This document shows positions 57,454 to 64,000 of a DNA stretch of 64,000 nucleotides, piece by piece. This stretch comes from Psychrobacter sp. LV10R520-6 (GTDB lineage: Bacteria > Pseudomonadota > Gammaproteobacteria > Pseudomonadales > Moraxellaceae): contig NZ_LT900024.1 of assembly GCF_900182925.1 (NCBI RefSeq), forward strand, positions 1,922,001 to 1,986,000, written 5' to 3'. A model generated the notes under the pieces. It was not told the origin of the DNA and did no database searches. It worked only from the letters and a program-made list of their open reading frames with translations. The position numbers were made by a program, and so were the translations under genes. The number at the start of each line of letters is the position of its first letter. Within the stretch, counting starts at the first letter, position 1.

Positions 57454-57970
57454 TTAAAGTTTAGAATCTATCGGTGGCTGCACGATATAACGCGGTTTAA
57501 TCAATCCTTGCAACAACGCATAAGGGACCATCAAGTCCACGGCACCGGTCTTCGCGGTGAGCAGTTCCCCTGACTGGTAGACCAAATGTAATCCCTGCTG
57601 GTCTAAATACCATTGCCGCGATAAATGCAAGGGCCAGTCTTCATGGTATTTTTGCTCAACATCTTGCAAAGTCAGCCATTCTTTTTTAGCTGTTTGAAAG
57701 GTCAATAGCAGCTCATCGGTGCTCACTTTTGGTAGCAAAATATCCTCAATAGTCAGCTGTAGCTTTTTTTGCATATCAAGCATCACATAAGTGACTTGCT
57801 GCTAGTGCTAATGCGCGGGCAATAGTTTGCCAAATAATGTTAGTTAGCCACGGCTGCGCTGGGCTAGATTCTAAAAATTTAGACTCAAAGTACTGACAGC
57901 GCGTCTGCAAGAAATTGAAATTTGACTGCCGAGCAATAGCATGCTGAGTATTAAAGGCGATATACCGCAT
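57454..57970 (-). pseudogene. Frameshifted DUF3298/RsiV-like gene fragment
   Basis: Two overlapping frames make one apparent protein. 57970-57776 encodes NFNFLQTRCQYFESKFLESS and WLTNIIWQTIARALALAASH; 57786-57454 continues LDMQKKLQLTIEDILLPKVS, SRQWYLDQQGLHLVYQSGEL and VDLMVPYALLQGLIKPRYIV. The second part resembles the C-terminus of DUF3298 domains. A one-base difference near 57785 separates the frames. There is no signal peptide at the apparent start, unlike exported family members, so the 5' end may also be lost. Confidence 0.65.
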
Positions 57971-58446
57971 GGCGACCTATAAAAATTAGAGTACATAGTT
58001 TTGGCTACGACTTTAACCATTTTGGTGACAAAGAAAAAATAGAAACCATTGGGCTATATCTTCAAACAAACATATGTTCTTAAATTAACATGTTTTTCAC
58101 CACTTAGATATTCTTTTAAGCAAATATTAGTTTAAGAGTTAGGGCGCTCTGATTTCCGGCTACTACGCTGTGGTATCAGTAATAAAGCCGTACTGACTAC
58201 TCCCAACACCAGCCACTTTTTTTTATTTGTCTTTTTTTTACTGTTGTTATTCATAGTTTTTCACTTTTGCGGCATTCATTACTGTAAACCTCATTATTTA
58301 TCTTAACTCGATTATACTTAGGTATAAAAAGGGCGATGTGTATTTGTGTTATGAATACGCAAGACAATGTACAGCGTCACTTTTATTGTGGACACCGTAA
58401 ATTGTTTACTTCAAATGTTATTTAAAACTTATATAACTGATTAGCA
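57971..58446. other. Mostly non-coding gap with one small ORF
   Basis: About 475 bp of AT-rich sequence between the damaged DUF3298-like gene and gspD. Apart from the 40-codon ORF at 58132-58254 I see no gene, RNA or clear terminator. Confidence 0.5.
58132..58254 (-). CDS. Possible 40-residue single-pass membrane protein
   Basis: A short frame MNNNSKKKTNKKKWLVLGVV and on through STALLLIPQRSS to a basic end. It has a Lys/Asn-rich N-terminus, one hydrophobic stretch (WLVLGVVSTALLLI) and a basic tail, the pattern of small inner-membrane proteins. The ribosome-binding site is weak, and I do not recognise a family. It could be spurious. Confidence 0.35.
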   Translation of the reverse strand: MNNNSKKKTNKKKWLVLGVVSTALLLIPQRSSRKSERPNS

Positions 58447-60690
58447 CTAGCGATTTAATGGATAAGTAGTCATATCGCCGCTGGGGCTATCTAGTTTGGT
58501 AAAACCTTGTCTCGCAGAACCTGATTGCTGATTGCTCTTAGGTACTAGCGGGTTGAGCGGCATTAATTCATAATCGGCACTTATCTTACCATTCCAGCCT
58601 TCAGTACCACTTAATGGCAACTGTTTGATGGTGCCGTTTTTATCGATGACTAACTGTAAGACGCGCATTTGATTGTATTTGCGCTCAGTCACGCTCGCGA
58701 CTGCCCCGCCATCACGTAAAATAGTGGGCTGTAAAAATATGATTAAATTGCTCTTCTGGGTATTGTCATTATCGGAGCGAAACAGTCGACCAATCAGAGG
58801 TACATTGCCCAAACCGGGGACTTTTTGTTGACTGGTAGTGCTGTTATCACGCATTAAACCACCAAGAGCGATAGTCTGTTGGTCGTCTGCTAAAATGGTG
58901 GTATTAATAAGGCTTTTATTGGTAATCAAACCACTGGCATTACCAATACTACTCGGCACAACTGAAGACACCTCTTGCGAGACCTCTAAGCGCACAGTAC
59001 CGTTGTCGCCAATATGCGGGATGACATTAAGGTTGATGCCGATATCTTGGCGGTCAATAGTCTGAAACGGGTTGGTTGAGGAGTTGCCGCCAGTAGTAAA
59101 AGAGCCCGTGACAAAGGGAACGTTTTGACCCACTAAGATGCTGGCCTTTTCATTATCTAGGGTCAAGATAGACGGCATAGATAATAGGTTAGCACTGGTA
59201 CTAGAGTCCAGCGCTTGCAAAATAGCCCCATAAAACTGGGTGTTGCCATCGCTGTCTTTACTGCTATTACCAATACCCAACAAGGCACCGGCAATAGAGC
59301 CAGCGGCCGCGCTAATGCCAGCGCCACCTGATAAAGCCGCTGCCGCAAGGGTTGTCGCACTAGCACCGGCATTACTAAAGTTCACTACCCCATAGCCACT
59401 GTTGGCATTGCCCAGCGCCCATTGGACGCCAAGCTGGGTGGCATCATCCCCTGAAACCTCAACGATGGCCGCTTGAATTAGTACTTGTGCGCGGCGATTA
59501 TCAAGCTGATTGACGGCAGCTTCAATCTCAAACATCAGATCAGGCGATGCATTTACGATGACCGCATTTTGGGTTTCGTCAGCAATAATGCTAAAGGGTC
59601 GACCGTCAATTCCAGTACCTGACCCGCCCGCACTGGCAGGGGATGCAGCTGCTGAATTACTACCACTAAGCGCATTACTAGCGTCATTATTTAAGGCGGC
59701 ACCCGTACTGCTAGCATCAGTTAAAGAGGCTGACTCTAAAGTAGAGCTGGCACCCGTACTATTGATCGACTGGTTGGCAAGTAAACCGCGTAGCATTTCT
59801 GCAATATGTCCGGCGCTCGCATATTTTAACCGAAACACCCGCAGACCGCTCAACCGCCGCGTGGGCGTAGTATCCAGCTGATTGACCATTTCTTGAACTT
59901 TGGCAATCATTTCAGGACTGCCTTTGACCAATAGCCTATCACTAGAGGTATCAGCAATGACTTTGAGCTGATTACTACCTTGGGCCTGTGTCCCGCCTAC
60001 GCTCGTAACAAGGGCGCTGATCAAGTCCATCATACGTTCGGCATCGACATGGCGTAGCGGTATCACTCGCAAGCTGTCATTGACATTGCTGTCTAAATCA
60101 CGGATTAAGGCAGTCAATTGATTGAGACTATCGGCGCGATCGGACAATACTAAAGCATTGACCCCAGGGACGGCAGCCGCATGGGCGGACTGCGGCATCA
60201 GTGGTCGGATAACGCCCAGCACTTCGGCAGCTTGGGTGTTGGTCAAATAAATGACCCGGGTTGCTAATGCCTCACCGACACTATCGCCACGCAAATCAAC
60301 CGCAATGCCAGACTGCTTGGCAACGTTATCCGGCACCAGCTTAATAGTCATGCCCGAGTCAATCGCGGCAATACCATTGACCTGCATCACACTCAAAAAC
60401 AGCTGATAAATCTCATCGCGGGATAGGGCACGATTGGAAATGACAGTCACGTTGCCATTGATACGCGGATCAAGGACAAAGTTTTGATCGGTAATAGTTG
60501 CCACTTCATTAATAAAGGCTTTGATGTCAGCGTCTTGTAAGTTGACTTTCCAGCTTTCAGCGCTAGCAAAACCTGCGGTTGCCGCCCATAGGGGTAACGC
60601 TAAGCATAGCGGACGGCACACCCGCATTATACGATGCAACATATAGTGCAAAGGAGTTTCTGAAAATTTATGCGAACTTACTATGGTCAT
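58447..60690 (-). CDS. gspD: Type II secretion system secretin GspD
   Basis: A 747-residue outer-membrane secretin. A signal peptide (LCLALPLWAATAGFASA) is followed by the N0 domain (VNLQDADIKAFINEVATI), then N1-N3 repeats (TRVIYLTNTQAAEVLGVIRP; LRVIPLRHVDAERMMDLISA; LRVFRLKYASAGHIAEMLRG). A low-complexity Ser/Ala-rich insert lies around residues 305-355. The secretin core has VLIQAAIVEVSGDDATQLGV, VGQNVPFVTGSF and GLGNVPLIGRLFRS. It forms the pore of the type II pathway. Order gspN-gspC-gspD on one strand, with 90 bp between gspC and gspD. Confidence 0.95.
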   Translation of the reverse strand: MTIVSSHKFSETPLHYMLHRIMRVCRPLCLALPLWAATAGFASAESWKVNLQDADIKAFINEVATITDQNFVLDPRINGNVTVISNRALSRDEIYQLFLSVMQVNGIAAIDSGMTIKLVPDNVAKQSGIAVDLRGDSVGEALATRVIYLTNTQAAEVLGVIRPLMPQSAHAAAVPGVNALVLSDRADSLNQLTALIRDLDSNVNDSLRVIPLRHVDAERMMDLISALVTSVGGTQAQGSNQLKVIADTSSDRLLVKGSPEMIAKVQEMVNQLDTTPTRRLSGLRVFRLKYASAGHIAEMLRGLLANQSINSTGASSTLESASLTDASSTGAALNNDASNALSGSNSAAASPASAGGSGTGIDGRPFSIIADETQNAVIVNASPDLMFEIEAAVNQLDNRRAQVLIQAAIVEVSGDDATQLGVQWALGNANSGYGVVNFSNAGASATTLAAAALSGGAGISAAAGSIAGALLGIGNSSKDSDGNTQFYGAILQALDSSTSANLLSMPSILTLDNEKASILVGQNVPFVTGSFTTGGNSSTNPFQTIDRQDIGINLNVIPHIGDNGTVRLEVSQEVSSVVPSSIGNASGLITNKSLINTTILADDQQTIALGGLMRDNSTTSQQKVPGLGNVPLIGRLFRSDNDNTQKSNLIIFLQPTILRDGGAVASVTERKYNQMRVLQLVIDKNGTIKQLPLSGTEGWNGKISADYELMPLNPLVPKSNQQSGSARQGFTKLDSPSGDMTTYPLNR

Positions 60691-60780
60691 AATTACCTAC
60701 TGTGATGTCACTCAGTATAAGATGAAATATTGCTAAAAATAGCGCTACCGAGCTCTAATTATTAAATCCTAATAAGCGCT

Positions 60781-61674
60781 CTAAAATTGCTGGCGAATAG
60801 TAATCACTTGCTCACCGCGCTGTACTTCGATTTGTGCTTCGCCTGCTTGCTGTATTTGTTGTAATACGCTGGCATCTTGTCCTGGATTGTTTCCGACACT
60901 TTGACCATTCACAGTCATTACCCGATCGCCCGGCTCAAGTCCTAAGCGGTTGCGTAACCCTGCGGGCATGGCAGCAGTGACCTGATAGCCATCACCTGAT
61001 GCCATCACACCCATACGGCTCAAATAACTGGCTGGATTCTCCTGCAAGGCTGTTACCGCCTCACCAATAGCAGACTGTGGGTTGCTCTCGTTAGCGGTAT
61101 CAGCCGCAGAATTAGTGTTATTGTCAAGCGTCGGCGCAGCAGGAAGCATATTATTGTCCGGTAGACGCTGATTGCTTACCGCACCTAGTGTCTTATCGCT
61201 TTGATCAAGCAGTAGCGCATCTGCCATTCTGATCACTGTTTGCTTATCGGCAGCGTCAGCAATGATGACCGCATTCCAATCTACTGCGATGAGGGTATAG
61301 CCACTGTCTTTTAGACTGTCACCAATTCGGTAGTTTTTGACCTCACCATCTACATCTAATAACGCTGAAGACAGACTTTCTAGCGTTGCTAATAGTACGC
61401 CTTTTAATCCTACATTAGGCGGTGGTAGTACGGCCGCAGCAATAGGATCAGGATCAGCAAAAATGGCAAACAGACTACTGTTATCAGTGCTGGATCCAGT
61501 GGTATCCTGTAAAGGTAATAACGGTAATTCAGGCGCGACCGGTGCTGCCAATAACAGCCACAATAGCCGCGCCGCTGTCCAACATAACCAGCCAATCGCT
61601 AATAATAAAAGCCAACCTGATGCGCGATTGAGGGTATTGACGACTGGTTTTAGGCGTGTGGTTACACTCATCAT
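60781..61674 (-). CDS. gspC: Type II secretion system protein GspC
   Basis: A 297-residue inner-membrane protein linking the inner platform to the secretin. A single membrane segment (ASGWLLLLAIGWLCWTAARL) is followed by the HR domain (LKGVLLATLESLSSALLDVD, YRIGDSLKDSGYTLIAVDWN) and a C-terminal PDZ domain (GDGYQVTAAMPAGLRNRLGL, PGDRVMTVNGQSV). A linker rich in Asn/Ala separates them. It starts directly after the gspN stop. Confidence 0.92.
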   Translation of the reverse strand: MMSVTTRLKPVVNTLNRASGWLLLLAIGWLCWTAARLLWLLLAAPVAPELPLLPLQDTTGSSTDNSSLFAIFADPDPIAAAVLPPPNVGLKGVLLATLESLSSALLDVDGEVKNYRIGDSLKDSGYTLIAVDWNAVIIADAADKQTVIRMADALLLDQSDKTLGAVSNQRLPDNNMLPAAPTLDNNTNSAADTANESNPQSAIGEAVTALQENPASYLSRMGVMASGDGYQVTAAMPAGLRNRLGLEPGDRVMTVNGQSVGNNPGQDASVLQQIQQAGEAQIEVQRGEQVITIRQQF

Positions 61675-62490
61675 CTAACGCCCCCCTAATCCTGATAGCA
61701 ATGGCTGGCGCACACTGACCACTGGGGTATCTTGCGGCGCTTGCCCACTATACTCTGGCATATTTTCTAATAAACGCTGGGTCAAACTCACATCTAGCAT
61801 ATTATCGCCATCGATATACAGATCCCCTAAGCGCTTGTCTTGATTATTTAACAAGTTGATGTGCAGCAAGTTTTGACTATTTTTTTGCTCTTGGCTCAGC
61901 TGAGCGCGCATCGCCGGCATAGTGATATAAAATATTTTACCACCGCTGGGATAACCCACTTCGCCACCGACCCAAGTCAATTGACCATCCGCTTGAGTGA
62001 ATCCGGAGGCGTTGTTATCTGAGCCTTTGTCTGATCCTGACTGCCGCTGTAATGACACGTCGTTGACTTGAATGGGTGTATTTGGCAATTGCCAATCGAC
62101 CACATTGGCCAAGGTCTCCGGAGCAATTTTACCGCTCATGTCATTAACTTGCCATGAGCTGCGACCTATTTTGACCTGCCCGTTAAGCCTAGTCTGACCC
62201 GTACTCATATCAACCTCTGCGCCGAGCTTCCCTAATAATAGCTGCCACGGCTGCCACGACCACTCAGCGGCACCAGTAAGTGGCGTAGCGGATATCGGTA
62301 TCTGCCAAATAGCAGAGCCTTGCCATAAGTTACCTGACACGTGCTGTATATAAGGCGACTGTGGCGCATACTTTTCCACCACCCATGCTGCTGGCATCTG
62401 CAGCAAAGCAAATAGCGCAAATAAAACCAATCCAAGCAGCCACCACAGCTTACGGGGACGCTTAACAGACGACGCAGATACTTGTGGCAC
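61675..62490 (-). CDS. gspN: Type II secretion system protein GspN
   Basis: A 271-residue protein with one N-terminal membrane segment (LWWLLGLVLFALFALLQMPA) and a periplasmic domain typical of GspN: PQSPYIQHVSGNLWQGSAIW, GAAEWSWQPWQLLLGKLGAE. GspN is an accessory component present in a subset of type II systems. It abuts gspC, so the genes are cotranscribed. The other gsp genes are not in the window. Confidence 0.88.
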   Translation of the reverse strand: MPQVSASSVKRPRKLWWLLGLVLFALFALLQMPAAWVVEKYAPQSPYIQHVSGNLWQGSAIWQIPISATPLTGAAEWSWQPWQLLLGKLGAEVDMSTGQTRLNGQVKIGRSSWQVNDMSGKIAPETLANVVDWQLPNTPIQVNDVSLQRQSGSDKGSDNNASGFTQADGQLTWVGGEVGYPSGGKIFYITMPAMRAQLSQEQKNSQNLLHINLLNNQDKRLGDLYIDGDNMLDVSLTQRLLENMPEYSGQAPQDTPVVSVRQPLLSGLGGR

Positions 62491-62557
62491 AGTTATATAA
62501 CTCTTATAACAGACAAAAACGTCATTATCATAACAAACAATGACCTAAAGATGACAG

Positions 62558-62611
62558 AAAAAAAAGCCAGTATCTTTTAACCAAAATATTGGCAACAAAG
62601 ATACTGACTTT
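62558..62611 (-). terminator. Terminator of the H-NS-type gene
   Basis: Arms AAAGTCAGTATCTTT and AAAGATACTGGCTTT (minus-strand reading) with a loop of about 19 bases, followed by eight T residues. It lies about 175 bp past the stop of the H-NS-type gene and before gspN. Confidence 0.85.
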
Positions 62612-62787
62612 TGGGTGCTTGCGCTTGCATTTAATTAAACGGCTTAATGCCTATTGTTATAGGCAAAAAATACTATAAGTAATAGGCTTTGTAGTCAGCC
62701 GTATAAATAAGAGCATTTAAGGTACTGAAATTAAGGTGTCCAACTAAAACTATTCAAATAAAATAGAGTTACAATAATCTTGTATGG

Positions 62788-63111
62788 CTATATTGCAAAA
62801 TCTTCAATATTGCGACCCGCGGCTAGAGCTTCAACCAACCATGTCGGCTTACGACCGCGACCGGTCCACGTCTCTTCGTTATTATCAGTGTTGCGGTACT
62901 TAATACTGCGTTTTTTCTCCAGCTTTTCACCGGCCGCTAATATCTCACTGATCGTACTGTTGCTCTCTTCTGCAATTTTTTCAAACTGCACATAAGCGTC
63001 ATATAAATTTTGATGCTGTTTTTTGGCAATCAGCTGCTGGGCATTTTCAGTAATAGCAAGCAGCTCGTCTACGTTTAAGCTGTCTAAATCAATTGCATTA
63101 TTCTTAGTCAT
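62788..63111 (-). CDS. H-NS-family nucleoid-associated protein
   Basis: A 107-residue protein. The N-terminal half is a predicted coiled coil (LDSLNVDELLAITENAQQLI, FEKIAEESNSTISEILAAGE). The C-terminal domain carries the H-NS DNA-binding signature in KYRNTDNNEETWTGRGRKPT, with the RGRKP minor-groove loop, then WLVEALAAGRNIEDFAI. Such proteins silence AT-rich, often foreign, DNA. A GAGG ribosome-binding site precedes the ATG. The long AT-rich upstream region is a plausible autoregulatory target. Confidence 0.93.
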   Translation of the reverse strand: MTKNNAIDLDSLNVDELLAITENAQQLIAKKQHQNLYDAYVQFEKIAEESNSTISEILAAGEKLEKKRSIKYRNTDNNEETWTGRGRKPTWLVEALAAGRNIEDFAI

Positions 63112-63300
63112 GATAACCTCGGTCTCAAAGTAAGGGGTATAAAGCTCAATAGGTTTTTATAACTTATCAAGGGTTGAATAGCTGATTAGACTTCTTGCAG
63201 AAGCAGAACTTACATCTAGTCAGCTCATAATAAAAGAAATACGCTTATAACAACGTGCCACTAGTATAAATTTCTCTTGCGTGATGTTCGCAAGCATGAC

Positions 63301-63361
63301 AGAGGCTACAAAAAAATTGTCCCAATAGCACAGTATCGTTTTTAAATTGAATTGACTGTAG
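63301..63361. repeat. Imperfect direct repeat, copy A
   Basis: Begins AGAGGCTACAAAAAAATTGT and shares with copy B the order AGAGGCTA-AAAATT-CACAGTAT/CACTGTAT-CGTTTT-AA-CTATA-like. Identity is roughly 70 percent by eye. The repeat may be a dispersed element or a regulatory module. Confidence 0.5.
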
Positions 63362-63810
63362 CCTTCAACGGTTAGTGATAACTCATGCAAGAGATCTATT
63401 CATAGTCCTGCTTTATCACTATCGATAATTATCAATTTTAATAATTAAAACGATCTCAATAAGGATTGATTCAATCTAGTCTATAAATTTTATTATCTTA
63501 TAAAACATCTTTAGTAAAGATCGCAGATTACCATAATATTTATCTTTAATGAATAATTAAATACAAATAATGATATTTAAATTTTTGAATGTTTCGCCTA
63601 TTAATCTAGATAATATGACTTTGTATCTATTCTATAAATATCTGATAATTATTCATAGTTTTATAAGTACTACTACGGACAGAATATTATAAAATAAAAT
63701 CATTAAATAGTTATAATTTTTATATAGTTAATACAAGACAAAATAGATACTCTGATATTTAAGTGCGGCTGACAGAAAATTTCTTACTTACTATGCAGCT
63801 GTGCCATTCG

Positions 63811-63867
63811 AGAGGCTATAAAAATTTTTCTCAGACACACTGTATCCGTTTTAAAATAATCAACTAT
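63811..63867. repeat. Imperfect direct repeat, copy B
   Basis: Begins AGAGGCTATAAAAATTTTTC, about 510 bp from copy A in the same orientation. See copy A for the shared blocks. Confidence 0.5.
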
Positions 63868-63928
63868 ACGTCATAAAACATTAGTAATTTGGCTTCGCTT
63901 TATTTCTTAAAAAGGGATAATCACATAA

Positions 63929-63953
63929 AGAAAAACCCTGCTATTGCAGGGTT
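63929..63953 (-). terminator. Terminator of a gene beyond the right edge
   Basis: Perfect hairpin AACCCTGC-TATT-GCAGGGTT. On the minus strand it is followed by a T-rich tract (TTTTTCTTT). The gene it serves would lie to the right of the window. Confidence 0.75.
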
Positions 63954-64000
63954 CTATAGAATATTCTTTACACTTCCTTTCTTATATAAGTTAGAACGGA

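Larger units (their letters stand above)
63112..64000. other. AT-rich non-coding region at the window end
   Basis: Nearly 0.9 kb without a convincing ORF on either strand. It contains the H-NS-type gene promoter region, an imperfect direct repeat (63301-63361 and 63811-63867) and a terminator at 63929-63953 for a minus-strand gene beyond the right edge. The AT content is visibly higher than in the coding parts. Confidence 0.6.

Overview
The window looks like a chromosomal segment of a gammaproteobacterium of the Moraxellaceae, most likely Psychrobacter. I infer this from the AT-leaning composition, the mix of a beta-ketoadipate (pca) cluster with general secretion (gsp), a FimX-like protein, EF-P/EpmB and a small H-NS-type protein, and the style of those proteins. 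No database search was possible.

Region 1 (1-12,971) is almost entirely one giant type I-C CRISPR array. I count about 160 copies of a 32-nt repeat (start GTCGCACC, end ATTGAAAC) and about 159 spacers of 32-36 nt. The repeat orientation puts the leader to the left, outside the window, and no cas gene is visible. Two related but diverged IS3-family elements (4047-5312 and 9944-11210) interrupt it. Both sit in the same orientation at exactly the same place, after the first three bases of a repeat, and both are flanked by the target duplication GTC. The distal end carries a three-spacer block duplicated in circularly permuted order. An IS30-family element lies 30 bp beyond the last repeat.

Region 2 (14,477-34,963) is an aromatic-acid catabolic island: benzoylformate decarboxylase (mdlC), a benzaldehyde-type dehydrogenase, 4-hydroxybenzoate hydroxylase (pobA), and the full protocatechuate branch (pcaHG, pcaB, a pcaD-pcaC fusion, pcaIJ, pcaF). 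TRAP transporter genes (two orphan binding proteins plus dctQM) and an IclR-family regulator accompany them. The genes read as one route: a (4-hydroxy)phenylglyoxylate-type acid to aldehyde to 4-hydroxybenzoate to protocatechuate to beta-ketoadipate to succinyl-CoA and acetyl-CoA. Three nearly identical promoter/operator units drive the pca operon and each binding-protein gene. Decayed fragments of pcaB, pcaF, the regulator and a dctP gene show the island was built by internal duplication and deletion.

Region 3 (34,964-39,984) is a transition zone with a tRNA 3'-end remnant, a truncated XRE regulator, a gamma-butyrobetaine-hydroxylase-like oxygenase, a LysR regulator, an alpha/beta-hydrolase missing its catalytic core, and a second class II aldolase-like gene.

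Region 4 (40,044-63,111) is housekeeping-like: a MoxR/DUF58/transglutaminase operon, a cytochrome c, an intact IS605-type element (tnpA/tnpB), a FimX-like degenerate c-di-GMP protein, an unrecognised 612-codon ORF, epmB/efp, a hybrid histidine kinase cut by an in-frame stop codon before its receiver aspartate, tcdA, a tatD-type gene, a frameshifted DUF3298-like gene, gspN-gspC-gspD and an H-NS-type gene. The final 0.9 kb is AT-rich and apparently non-coding.
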